Positions 26,561 through 34,483 of a stretch of 64,000 nt of DNA are shown here, in pieces. Where the stretch lies: NCBI RefSeq assembly GCF_011947265.1, contig NZ_JAATHD010000004.1, positions 372,001-436,000 on the forward strand, in the 5' to 3' direction. This stretch comes from Paenibacillus sp. HB172176. Its GTDB lineage: Bacteria; Bacillota; Bacilli; Paenibacillales; Paenibacillaceae. The notes under the pieces were generated by a model that was given only the letters and a program-made list of their open reading frames with translations, was not told the DNA's origin and made no database searches. The position numbers were made by a program, and so were the translations under genes. Position 1 is the stretch's first letter. Each line of letters opens with the position of its first letter.

Positions 26561-27568
26561 GTGCAACGAAACTGGACCACACGTCGTTGGGGCTCGATTA
26601 TGATATTGCTCGCGGCGGCGAATTTCGCTGTGCTGCTTCTAGGCGTTATGATTGGAGAATTTCCCGTCCCGCCTCTGGAAGCCTTGAAGTCGATGATCGG
26701 CATTGGTGATTCGGCGTATCGCTTTGTCATTCATGAGCTGCGCTTGCCGCGTGCGCTCGTTGCCTTTCTTGTTGGTGCTGGTCTGGCGCTGGCTGGGGCG
26801 GTCTTGCAGGGCTTGACCCGTAATCCGCTGGCCGCTCCCGGGGTAATCGGCATCAACAGCGGCGCGGCAGCACTGGCAGTGACCGCGATCGTTGTCATTC
26901 CCGCATTCCCTGTAGCGGCGCTGCCCTTCGCAGCCTTCGCAGGAGCATTGGCGGCAGCCTTGCTTAGCTATGCGCTGGCTTGGCGTCGAAGAGGCAGTTC
27001 GCCGATGAGGATGCTGCTCGTCGGCGTCGGCATTGCGGCTTCCGCTAACGCTTATATTACTTTCTGGGTAACGACGCGCGATATTAATTCGGTCAAGCAG
27101 GCGATGTTGTGGTTGATGGGCAGTACCTACGGCCGTACTTGGGAGCATTTCTGGTCGCTGCTGCCCTGGTTCGTCTTGCTCGTGCCGGCTATGCTTGTTA
27201 TGGCAAGACGGCTCGATGTGCTGAAGCTGGGCGACGAACTGGCGATTGGCTTGGGTAATGCCGTTGAGCGCACACGCGCGCTACTGTTGCTCGCTTGTGT
27301 TTGCCTTGCTGGCGCCTCGGTCGCTATGGCTGGTACGATCGGCTTTATTGGACTGATGGGCCCGCATATCGCGCGCCATTTGGTGGGTTCGATGAGTCTG
27401 CGATTGCTCAGTACATCTGTGTTATGCGGGGGGCTTATTGTAATGACGGCTGACTTGCTCGGAAGGGCGCTCTGGCCGCCGATTGAAATTCCGGCTGGCA
27501 TCATCACAGCTGCGCTTGGCGCGCCATATTTAATCTACCTGCTCTGCCGCAATCGGCGGCCGAGCTGA
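26561..27568 (+). CDS. FecCD-family iron-siderophore permease, second subunit
   Basis: Second permease subunit, 335 residues, with the same motifs as its partner (LRLPRALVAFLVGAGLALAG, QGLTRNPLAAPGVIGINSGAA, GTIGFIGLMGPHIARHLVG). The start is GTG 26561, read from GGAGGG about eight bases upstream; the previous stop is three bases away. No FecE/FhuC-type ATPase gene follows, so the pair must borrow an ATPase encoded elsewhere, as YusV does in Bacillus. Confidence 0.93.
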   Translation: MQRNWTTRRWGSIMILLAAANFAVLLLGVMIGEFPVPPLEALKSMIGIGDSAYRFVIHELRLPRALVAFLVGAGLALAGAVLQGLTRNPLAAPGVIGINSGAAALAVTAIVVIPAFPVAALPFAAFAGALAAALLSYALAWRRRGSSPMRMLLVGVGIAASANAYITFWVTTRDINSVKQAMLWLMGSTYGRTWEHFWSLLPWFVLLVPAMLVMARRLDVLKLGDELAIGLGNAVERTRALLLLACVCLAGASVAMAGTIGFIGLMGPHIARHLVGSMSLRLLSTSVLCGGLIVMTADLLGRALWPPIEIPAGIITAALGAPYLIYLLCRNRRPS

Positions 27569-27585
27569 GTACAGGAGGAGAGGGA

Positions 27586-28161
27586 ATGGCAACGAACAGC
27601 TTCACACCCCGCAACGCTATCGCGCAGCTTATCAAGTCACGGCGCACTGTTCGGTTATTCACTGACGATCCGGTCACCATAGGGCAATTGACGGCGCTGT
27701 TGGACATTGCGATTTGGGCTCCTAATCACAATCTTCGCGAACCGTGGCGCTTTATCGCGTTTACCGGAGAAGGCCGGAGCGTATTTGCAAATGCGGTGTT
27801 CAACACGTACAGCGCCGACGAACGTAAAAAATACGGCGAAGCCAGGCGTATCGAATACATCGAGACGCCACTGCACCTGGTTATTGTACTACGTGAAGAC
27901 CCGAGGCAAAAACAATGGGATGAGGATTTTGCAGCTGTATGCTGTTTGCTGCAAAATCTGCAACTCGCCGCCTGGGAGGAAGGGATTGGAATGGTCTGGA
28001 AGTCTAATCCGTACATGTACAATCCCAAATTTCGCGAGAGCGTTGGCGTACGACCCGGAGAAAAGATTGTCGCGGTGTTGCATATCGGCTACCCGCGTAT
28101 CGTACCAAAGGCATCTCCTCGAACACCGGCTGTGGAGAAGTTGACGGTCGTCGACTGTTAA
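27586..28161 (+). CDS. Nitroreductase-family FMN enzyme in siderophore operon
   Basis: A 191-residue flavin reductase of the nitroreductase fold. FMN-contact residues are in SRRTVRLFTDDP (about 18-29), APNHNLREPWRF (about 45-56) and the C-terminal VLHIGYP. The family reduces nitro, quinone or enone groups with NAD(P)H. The start is 17 bp after the second permease, so the gene is probably in the iron operon and Fur-controlled. It may help release iron from, or modify, the imported siderophore (inference); no known ferric-reductase motif confirms that. No terminator was found right after it. Confidence 0.85.
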   Translation: MATNSFTPRNAIAQLIKSRRTVRLFTDDPVTIGQLTALLDIAIWAPNHNLREPWRFIAFTGEGRSVFANAVFNTYSADERKKYGEARRIEYIETPLHLVIVLREDPRQKQWDEDFAAVCCLLQNLQLAAWEEGIGMVWKSNPYMYNPKFRESVGVRPGEKIVAVLHIGYPRIVPKASPRTPAVEKLTVVDC

Positions 28162-28292
28162 GGAGCCCGGCGTCTAAATTCAATAGCCATTTCACAGCCT
28201 AATTTTCTTGGCCTTTCTGAATTCGAAGGGAACGGATTCTTCTATGAAAGTCAATAGGGGGCTGGAATGAGATAAACGCGTTAAGAACTATA

Positions 28293-28308
28293 GTTTATAA
28301 CTATAAAC
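28293..28308. promoter_or_regulatory. 16-bp palindrome upstream of glutathione peroxidase gene
   Basis: GTTTATA and TATAAAC flank two bases, forming a perfect 7-2-7 palindrome in an A/T-rich region about 80 bp before the start. It could be an operator for a peroxide- or redox-sensing repressor. It does not fit the PerR consensus exactly. Confidence 0.45.
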
Positions 28309-28389
28309 ATTATTTATATTATATATTAGACCAATAACGTTGTTTGACTATATGCTAATCATAAATAAGCAATGAGGAGGAAGAAGCTC

Positions 28390-28941
28390 ATGTCCATTTA
28401 TGATTTCAAGCTGAGAGCAATATCCGGCAAGCTGATAGACATGTCAATATATCGCGGAAAGGTTCTCTTAATTGTCAATACTGCGAGCCAATGCGCTTAT
28501 TCGCGTCAATTCGCCGATCTTCAAGGGCTGTATGAGAGCCTTCGCGAGCAGGGCTTCGAGATTCTCGCATTCCCATGCAATCAATTTAACGGGAAAGAGC
28601 CTGGCAGCAATGCGGAGATTCAAGGCTACTGCGAGACTAGCTTTGGCCTAACCTTTCCGATGCTCGAGAAGGTGGAGGTCAGGGGAGCGCATGCTCATCC
28701 GTTGTTCGCGTACTTAACAGAGCAGTCGCCCTTTCGAGGCTTCGACATGGAAACCTCGGGCGGCCGCTGGATGGATGATTTCCTGCGAGAGAAGCATCCG
28801 GACATTTATCGGGGAGACGGTATCAAGTGGAATTTCACGAAGTTCCTCATCAATCGAGATGGCGCGGTGAGAGGCAGATACGAGCCGTCATTAGAACCCG
28901 GCGATATCAATCCGGACATCGAAGCTCTTCTGGCCAATTAA
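28390..28941 (+). CDS. Glutathione-peroxidase-family thiol peroxidase (Cys-type)
   Basis: Reduces peroxides using a catalytic cysteine; in bacteria lacking glutathione these enzymes use thioredoxin. The 183-residue protein has Cys35 (NTASQCAYS), Gln65 (FPCNQF), Trp147 and Asn148 (KWNFTKF), the complete family tetrad. Cys81 in the GYCETSFGL helix could be the resolving cysteine. A loop of about 20 residues before KWNFTKF (GGRWMDDFLREKHPD) is longer than in most relatives. ATG 28390 lies nine bases after GAGGAGG; ATG 28372 lies before that site and is unlikely. The gene converges with the VOC gene and overlaps its end by four bases. Confidence 0.9.
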   Translation: MSIYDFKLRAISGKLIDMSIYRGKVLLIVNTASQCAYSRQFADLQGLYESLREQGFEILAFPCNQFNGKEPGSNAEIQGYCETSFGLTFPMLEKVEVRGAHAHPLFAYLTEQSPFRGFDMETSGGRWMDDFLREKHPDIYRGDGIKWNFTKFLINRDGAVRGRYEPSLEPGDINPDIEALLAN

Positions 28942-29393
28942 TCGCTCGAACGCAGCTGCTCCGCCAAACCGATTAAAAGTCCTTCTGTTCCACGAATGTA
29001 GCAGAGTCGATACGAGTTCTCGTACTGGACGATTTCGCCTACGAGCTGAGCCCCTTTCTTCGTGAGTCTGGATACCAATTCATCGATGTCCTCAACGGCG
29101 AACATGACGCGCAAATAACCAAGGGCATTCACAGGAGCAGCTCGGTGATCCGATATTGCGGGCGGGGTGAGAAAACGCGAAAGCTCAAGTCGGCTGTGGC
29201 CATCCGGCGTGACCATCATAGCGATCTCTACACACTGCGAACCCAGCCCGGTAACGCGACCAGCCCATTCCCCTTCGATAGTAGCTCGCCCTTCGAGCCT
29301 CAAGCCGATCTCCTCGAAGAAAGAGATTGCGTCATCAAGGGATTCTACAACGATTCCGACATTGTCCATTCTTAGCAAATTGTTATTTGACAT
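28938..29393 (-). CDS. VOC (glyoxalase/bleomycin-resistance) superfamily protein
   Basis: A 151-residue protein with two beta-alpha-beta-beta-beta modules typical of the vicinal-oxygen-chelate fold: DNVGIVVESLDDAISFFEEIG at the start and GYLRVMFAVEDIDELVSRLTKKG at about residue 90. Possible metal ligands include His74-Arg-Glu in the middle and Glu near YENSYRLCYIRGTEG. Substrate unknown; relatives are glyoxalases, dioxygenases or binding proteins. It ends inside the last codons of the peroxidase gene on the other strand. Confidence 0.85.
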   Translation of the reverse strand: MSNNNLLRMDNVGIVVESLDDAISFFEEIGLRLEGRATIEGEWAGRVTGLGSQCVEIAMMVTPDGHSRLELSRFLTPPAISDHRAAPVNALGYLRVMFAVEDIDELVSRLTKKGAQLVGEIVQYENSYRLCYIRGTEGLLIGLAEQLRSSD

Positions 29394-29475
29394 GGATGGA
29401 TCTCCTTATCCTTATTATTTTGTCGCCGTTCATAATGAGAAAACCTCTATCGAGGCCCGCTATTGTGGTAACAAA

Positions 29476-29515
29476 GAATTCCTCGCCGTCATGCAGCCAT
29501 GACGGCGAGGAATTC
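29476..29515 (-). terminator. Terminator of ferredoxin gene, perfect 18-bp stem
   Basis: The arms at 29476-29493 (starting GAATTCCTCG) and 29498-29515 are perfectly complementary around a CAGC loop. On the minus strand the stem is followed by TTTGTT. It lies ten bases past the ferredoxin stop. Confidence 0.8.
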
Positions 29516-29525
29516 CAATTCCGGC

Positions 29526-29849
29526 CTAATCTTGCGGTCTGGGACCGGCGTCGAGGCCAGTGGATGAAACGGTCTTCAGCGGCTGCACGGTAAGATCTTC
29601 GTGCACGTGAATCTGACAAGAGAGCCGATGACTCGGGTTGTCGATGCCCTTGGTTGAACGAACGGCTGCTTCAGCCTCGCCCATTTCTCCAGCTTCTCCG
29701 TCTTGCACGTCCACGATACAGGTTGTGCATCGTGCGTTTCCGCCGCAGCGATGAAGAATATCCACGCCATTATCCTCTAATGCGAGAACCAGCTTCTTGC
29801 CTTCTTCCACCTCGAATGAGCCTTTGCCTTCCACGGTTATCATTGCCAT
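29526..29849 (-). CDS. 2Fe-2S ferredoxin (adrenodoxin/YfhL-unrelated plant-type)
   Basis: Small electron carrier of 107 residues with the plant-type cluster ligands Cys35, Cys41, Cys44 (CGGNARCTTC) and Cys78 (RLSCQIHV). The C-terminal tail after residue 90 is probably disordered. It has its own terminator and stands alone. The redox partner is not evident. One candidate is the neighbouring PhyH-type oxygenase, but those enzymes do not normally need a ferredoxin. Confidence 0.92.
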   Translation of the reverse strand: MAMITVEGKGSFEVEEGKKLVLALEDNGVDILHRCGGNARCTTCIVDVQDGEAGEMGEAEAAVRSTKGIDNPSHRLSCQIHVHEDLTVQPLKTVSSTGLDAGPRPQD

Positions 29850-29920
29850 TGCTATCGCCTCCCTTTCTCTTCTATCATAGTAACCGATTTAAGAGAATTC
29901 AATACGGAGGCGTAAATTCA

Positions 29921-30727
29921 TTAATGGTAAGCCGGCGTTTCGATGCCGCATGGGCCGCCGTCCGGGTTGTTCTCAAGCTCCAGAGTCGTTCCGTCGGCGC
30001 GATAGAGCGGGTTATACCAGTGCGAGATGCTCATGGCGCTCGCATTGGCGTAATGGGAGATGAACGCTCGGCGGAAGCGGTCCTTCGTCTTGTTGCGATA
30101 AGAGCCGTGAATGAGGTTGCCGTTGAAGAACAGAATATCTCCGGGCTCCATCAACGCTTGTATCGGCTTCTCCTCTTTGGGCGGCTTTACGTAGTGCGTG
30201 GTGAAGGATTCCTTCGAATCGGATTCCTCCGGGCATACGATCTCGTACGTATTGGTTTTCGGCACCAGCAGCATGCAGCCATTCTCTTCGTCGCAGCGGT
30301 CGATGGCCGCCCATGCGGCAATGCAATTTCCAGGCTCTACCTTCAGATAAAAGTTATCTTGATGAAGCGCCTGCCCCCGCGAGCCCGGGGGCTTGTAGTA
30401 GAACATGCTCTGGGCGGCATAGGCTTCCTCGCCGTACAAATCGCCTAGTATGCCCAGCACTTGGGGATGAAGCATATAGCTTTTCGCGACGACGTTGAAG
30501 CGATGCGGATGCATGACGCGCGGATATCTTTTGAGAGGATCTTCTTCGATCCCATCCTCCAATAAAGGCTCGAAGTAACCCGGAACCGATGTTTTGCTGA
30601 TTTCATCAAAGTTGCTTCTGATTTCCTCGACTTCCGATTCGCTCCATACGCTTTTCACAATGAGATAGCCCTCGGTTTGGAATTGCTGGAGCTGCTCTTG
30701 GGTCAATGCGTTCAACGCTCTTGTCAT
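29921..30727 (-). CDS. Phytanoyl-CoA dioxygenase (PhyH) family Fe(II)/2-oxoglutarate enzyme
   Basis: Cytosolic oxygenase that uses Fe(II) and 2-oxoglutarate to hydroxylate an unknown organic substrate. The 268-residue reading from ATG 30727 carries the iron facial triad His122, Asp124 (ALHQDNF) and His207 (LIHGSY). A basic DRFRRAFISHY motif for 2-oxoglutarate follows. ATG 30727 has AAGAGG upstream; a start at 30787 would extend upstream of this site. It is divergent from an AraC-family gene, an arrangement that suggests control by that protein. Confidence 0.9.
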   Translation of the reverse strand: MTRALNALTQEQLQQFQTEGYLIVKSVWSESEVEEIRSNFDEISKTSVPGYFEPLLEDGIEEDPLKRYPRVMHPHRFNVVAKSYMLHPQVLGILGDLYGEEAYAAQSMFYYKPPGSRGQALHQDNFYLKVEPGNCIAAWAAIDRCDEENGCMLLVPKTNTYEIVCPEESDSKESFTTHYVKPPKEEKPIQALMEPGDILFFNGNLIHGSYRNKTKDRFRRAFISHYANASAMSISHWYNPLYRADGTTLELENNPDGGPCGIETPAYH

Positions 30728-30910
30728 ATTCGATCGCCTCTTTCTGTGCGTATTGGTGATGCTTTTATTATAAGAGGGAGCACTCACGGCAAGAAGTCTC
30801 GTTGCTGCTGTATACTGGTTGGATTATGCTATGAGATTGATAATTTTGTTTATATTCCTTATATTAAATAATAAGTTATTGCTTGAATACTGTTAGGAGG
30901 AGGAAGAGGC

Positions 30911-31690
30911 ATGGCTGCGGGGGGGACATATTTGCCGGGGAATGGCATTATAGCGGGACATTTCCGCGAGAACGATCATTACTTGATTTCGCGGCCGGAA
31001 GGCATGAACGATTGGCTTCTTCTCTACACGATAGACGGAGAAGGGTATTTCCACACGCCAGCAGGGGAGAGAAGCTGCGGAGAGGGGGATATGGCGCTGC
31101 TCCGCAAAGGAACGCCGCATTCCTATGGCACGAAGCAAGGGAGAACTTGGCATTTCATGTGGGCGCATTTCGAGGCTTTGCCGGAGGTTGGGCTGCTGCC
31201 GGTCGAGGAGGTGCTGATTTGCCCCGTCGCATCGAGCTCGGTGCAGCGCCAGCTTGCGAGAATGTTCCGCTCGCTGCTGCAGTACTCCAGAGATCGCAGC
31301 AGGCTATGGCAGGAGCTCTGCGAGAATCAGCTCAGCGGAATGCTGCTTATTATGGCGGAGCATTTGACAGAGGGGATGGATCCGCGCGTCAGTCAGGTAA
31401 TGCGGCTGCTGTCTTCCCGCATGCAGGAGCAATTGTCTCTGGAAGAGCTGGCGGAAGATGCGGGATTATCCGTTTCGAGGCTCTCGCATCTTTTCAAGCA
31501 AGAGACGGGAAGCTCCATTCTCGACACCTTGAATGGCATGCGGCTGGATCAGGCAGCAATGCTGATGACCCATGCTGGACGAACGGCCACCGAAGCGGCA
31601 TTTGATGTCGGCTTTCAGAGCTATAATCACTTCGCGGCGTTGTTTCGCAGACGGTTCAATCGCAGCCCGAGCCGATATCGGGACGGCTAG
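30911..31690 (+). CDS. AraC-family transcriptional regulator (cupin-HTH), divergent from PhyH gene
   Basis: Predicted activator of the PhyH gene. The 259 residues start with a cupin-like sensor (residues 1-100, with GDMALLRKGTPHSYG and a WHFMWAHFE strand). The double AraC helix-turn-helix is at about 155-255 (LEELAEDAGLSVSRLSHLFKQ and ATEAAFDVGFQSYNHFAALF). ATG 30911 has AGGAGGAGG upstream. The intergenic space to the divergent gene is 183 bp and A/T-rich, with room for two promoters and the operator. A bidirectional terminator follows. Confidence 0.9.
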   Translation: MAAGGTYLPGNGIIAGHFRENDHYLISRPEGMNDWLLLYTIDGEGYFHTPAGERSCGEGDMALLRKGTPHSYGTKQGRTWHFMWAHFEALPEVGLLPVEEVLICPVASSSVQRQLARMFRSLLQYSRDRSRLWQELCENQLSGMLLIMAEHLTEGMDPRVSQVMRLLSSRMQEQLSLEELAEDAGLSVSRLSHLFKQETGSSILDTLNGMRLDQAAMLMTHAGRTATEAAFDVGFQSYNHFAALFRRRFNRSPSRYRDG

Positions 31691-31692
31691 CG

Positions 31693-31738
31693 AAACAGGC
31701 TGCCTCCCGCTCAGAAAGAACGGGAGACAGCCTGTTTT
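31693..31738. terminator. Bidirectional terminator between AraC and MORN-protein genes
   Basis: AAACAGGCTGCCTCCCG pairs with CGGGAGACAGCCTGTTT with one mismatch, around an 11-nt loop. It has a T-run on the plus side and an A-run on the other. Confidence 0.8.
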
Positions 31739-31755
31739 CGGGAATATTGCGACCA

Positions 31756-33717
31756 TTAGAACCAATAATCGCCGTCCGGGTAAAGCTCAATTTCAAGCTC
31801 ATCATTCGGCTGGTCTTTGCTGATGGAAGCATACGCATAAGTGATATCGTCGTACACGATATAGATGCCGCACTGCTCAATTCCCTCAATGGCCTCCCAA
31901 TGATGCTGTGCATAATTGTTCATAAAGACCTCTTGCTGCTCTTCGGTCCAGGATTGGAATTCTGCCAGATCCTCCTCTGAATCGAGATAAATGCCTAGTG
32001 AAGCTTCATCCGCATTTTCGTCAGATCCGTCATCATAGTAATTCGCATAGAAGTCGAAGGTGGCTCGCCTTGTAAGCTCCTTCTGAATCCATTCGTTGGT
32101 TTGGAGGGTAGCCTCATGGTTCAAATCCGGCTTATCATCCGTGAAATATCCTGCATAGAGCAGCTCTCCGTCGGCGGAAATCATTAAACCGAGACCGTCG
32201 GCTAATGATTGGTAGACTTGTCCGATATATAACCCTCCATCAGGCATATAAACAATGGCCAGGCCAGTTATGGAATACGGATCCAGCTTTCCTCGCATAG
32301 CCAATTCTCCCGTTACGGAATAATAGGTACCGTAGCCGCCGGGCAAATCATTGGCGAACATGCCGTCATAGACGAGGATGCCGTCCACATACAGCTTTCC
32401 CTGCGTCTTCTCATCATAGTACCATTGTCCGTCATAGACCAACTCGTTTTGATAGTAAAGCCTTCCTTGGCCGATAAAATAGGTAGATTCCATATCGCCG
32501 TTGTAACGGAAGTCGCCGTAGAAATAGTTTCCTCTGCCGGTCATATCGTTATCCTTGAACGTACCTGAATAAACGAGCGTGCCATCGGTAGCGTAGGCTT
32601 TTCCAACGCCTTCCTTCAAGCCCTTGCTGTATGAGCCGAAATGATAGCTGCCGTCATCGTAGACGGTTTTGCCAATTCCATCAAAGCGGTTATTTTTGAA
32701 ATCTCCCTCATAATACGCGCTGGGATCATTAAGATCATACAGCGTTCCTTTCCCGTCAAGCAGACCGTTCTTCACTTGACCTTCGTAGAGAACTTCGTCG
32801 CGGTAAAGCCATTTGCCGGTTCCGTTCGGCACACCGTCGGTCATTTCGCCTTTATAAATGGTGTCATTCGCAAACAAGGCGTCAAAGCTTTGGGACATAA
32901 AGGTTGAAGCGATGTCGATTCTGCGATTTTCTCCATCCCACACGACGCTGCGGCCCGTTGCTTCTCCTATGAATCGGAGAGGAATCATCGTGTTATCTTG
33001 AAGGAGTGCAGGAGCCTGCAGAAGCTCGATATCTTGTCCGCTGACGACTGCCTTCTTGCTGTCAATGACAAGCTGGATGAGCAGTTTTTCCTTCGTTCCG
33101 GTTACCGTGCGGGTCTCGTTGTCCCAGTCCACCTCGAGGCCGAAGCTCTCGAACAGCGGGCGGAATTGCACCATGGTCGTTCCGTTCACCAGCACGGGGT
33201 CAATCGTGAAAGCAATCGGCTCGTAGTCTACATATACCTGAATAGGCGAGAGTGTTTCCGGGACAGGATTGGTATACAGAATTCGAACGCCTTTGGATTT
33301 CAGCTCGGCAATAACCGCCTTATTCTCCTTGCTCAGATTGTTCTCCTCAACAGACAGCACCTTTATGAAAATCAGCTTTGTCAACGGAGATAAGTCCAAA
33401 TCCGAGTGCGCTTCTACATACAATTGTTCAAGAAACGGGGCTTCAGTCAGAAAATCCAACGAGTGAACGTCCATATCTTTGCTGATTGTTAATGTTGTTA
33501 ACAGGGAGAGCTCCGCACCTGTTATTTCCGTGTTATCATAGAGCGCCAGTTCCTTCCTGACTTCCTTCTCTACATCCGGTTCAAGCTCTTCATCCAGTTT
33601 AAGCAGCTCATCGATTGGTGCTGCTTCAGCGGTATTCCACTCTGCAGGACCGGTCCACATCAGCATGCCGGTCAGGATAATCAGGCATACAAGGGTGTTG
33701 CTCATCTTTCTTGTCAT
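31756..33717 (-). CDS. Secreted protein with stalk-binding (Cu-amine-oxidase-N-like) domain and MORN repeats
   Basis: A 653-residue exported protein. After a signal segment (about 6-25) comes a helical and LRR-like stretch (35-150), then a copper-amine-oxidase-N-type beta domain (about 158-272, with two LRFIGEA-like strands). About nine MORN repeats (285-530, pattern YEGxxxNGxxxGxGxxxY) and an acidic C-terminal domain (about 545-653) follow. The first domain is common in Paenibacillus surface proteins and thought to bind the wall. MORN repeats bind lipids or proteins elsewhere; their role outside the cell is unknown. ATG 33717 fits the signal peptide; a longer reading to 33864 is unlikely. 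Confidence 0.8.
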   Translation of the reverse strand: MTRKMSNTLVCLIILTGMLMWTGPAEWNTAEAAPIDELLKLDEELEPDVEKEVRKELALYDNTEITGAELSLLTTLTISKDMDVHSLDFLTEAPFLEQLYVEAHSDLDLSPLTKLIFIKVLSVEENNLSKENKAVIAELKSKGVRILYTNPVPETLSPIQVYVDYEPIAFTIDPVLVNGTTMVQFRPLFESFGLEVDWDNETRTVTGTKEKLLIQLVIDSKKAVVSGQDIELLQAPALLQDNTMIPLRFIGEATGRSVVWDGENRRIDIASTFMSQSFDALFANDTIYKGEMTDGVPNGTGKWLYRDEVLYEGQVKNGLLDGKGTLYDLNDPSAYYEGDFKNNRFDGIGKTVYDDGSYHFGSYSKGLKEGVGKAYATDGTLVYSGTFKDNDMTGRGNYFYGDFRYNGDMESTYFIGQGRLYYQNELVYDGQWYYDEKTQGKLYVDGILVYDGMFANDLPGGYGTYYSVTGELAMRGKLDPYSITGLAIVYMPDGGLYIGQVYQSLADGLGLMISADGELLYAGYFTDDKPDLNHEATLQTNEWIQKELTRRATFDFYANYYDDGSDENADEASLGIYLDSEEDLAEFQSWTEEQQEVFMNNYAQHHWEAIEGIEQCGIYIVYDDITYAYASISKDQPNDELEIELYPDGDYWF

Positions 33718-33803
33718 CAAAAAGGTTCCACCTTCCACATCATAATGAATAATTTCCAAATGATAGGTATACGACGTCCGGAGGCGGATATCCTTCTTTA
33801 TAT

Positions 33804-33831
33804 TTGTAAATAGGGCTGTATTCTTTATAAT
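33804..33831 (+). promoter_or_regulatory. Promoter of the mutarotase-like gene
   Basis: TTGTAA (33804-33809), a 16-bp spacer and TATAAT (33826-33831) lie about 70 bp before the start of the small gene at 33902. Confidence 0.6.
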
Positions 33832-33901
33832 GAGGAAAGCATGATGAAATTTGCACATTTGCACAGAAATAGGAACGAATTTATGAAGGGAGCAGGATGG
33901 A

Positions 33902-34219
33902 ATGGAGCATGTATCGTTTGTACTGAAAATTGATCAGCAAGAGATGGAGGAATACAAGCGGCGCCATAACCGCGTCGATCCGGAGTTGGAGGAACAGTTC
34001 GAGGCGGCGGGCATTCACCGCTATCATATCTTCCTGCATGAAGGAACGCTGTTTGCTTACATGGAAGTAGAGAATTTCGAACAGGCGATGAAGCATCTGG
34101 CGGATCATCCCGCGAACCTGAAGTGGCAAGCGTTCATGTCGGACATGCTGCAGGCATGGGAGGACGGCTCGATGCAGAAGCAAATTCCGGAGATGTATCG
34201 GTTCGAGCGAAAAGGATAG
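33902..34219 (+). CDS. L-rhamnose mutarotase family protein (RhaM-like)
   Basis: A 105-residue dimeric-type alpha/beta barrel protein that in characterised members interconverts alpha and beta anomers of L-rhamnose. Tyr18 and His22 (EEYKRRHNRV) match the catalytic pair of E. coli RhaM, and the FLHEGTLFAYMEVE strand is typical. It differs where the family has WPEL (here DPEL) and near the C-terminus, so a different sugar is possible. There are no rhamnose genes next to it. It is monocistronic, with a sigma-A-like promoter. Confidence 0.82.
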   Translation: MEHVSFVLKIDQQEMEEYKRRHNRVDPELEEQFEAAGIHRYHIFLHEGTLFAYMEVENFEQAMKHLADHPANLKWQAFMSDMLQAWEDGSMQKQIPEMYRFERKG

Positions 34220-34246
34220 AAGCGCTTGGCATGCGCGATAGAGAGG

Positions 34247-34401
34247 GCTGTCCGGTACAGTGAGTGGGGTTGCTTGCCGGACAGTCCTCTATTGCAACGC
34301 TGGTGAACAGCGTTGTGAGCCGTGCAACCGCGGGGCCTGCAGCGCTGAAAATCAGCGCTGGAAGGCGAGAAGCGGCGCAAGCCCGTGCTGCAGCGCTGGG
34401 G
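34247..34401. repeat. Hairpin-rich gap: CCGGACA stem plus units at 45- and 51-bp spacing
   Basis: CTGTCCGG near 34248 pairs with CCGGACAG near 34277 and may end the mutarotase transcript. It is followed by AACGCTG/CAGCGTT (34296-34314), then AGCGCTG/CAGCGCT (34341-34359) and a third AGCGCTG at 34392, 51 bp after the second. Five-base A-rich loops recall the arrays at 3214 and 51661. No coding gene is seen in the gap. Confidence 0.65.
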
Positions 34402-34483
34402 GGCGAGATGCGTGCAGAGTTACTTTTTACACTTGCAGCAGCCAATTCGCAACTTTTCAGCTGTGCAGATTTGCTTTTTACAT

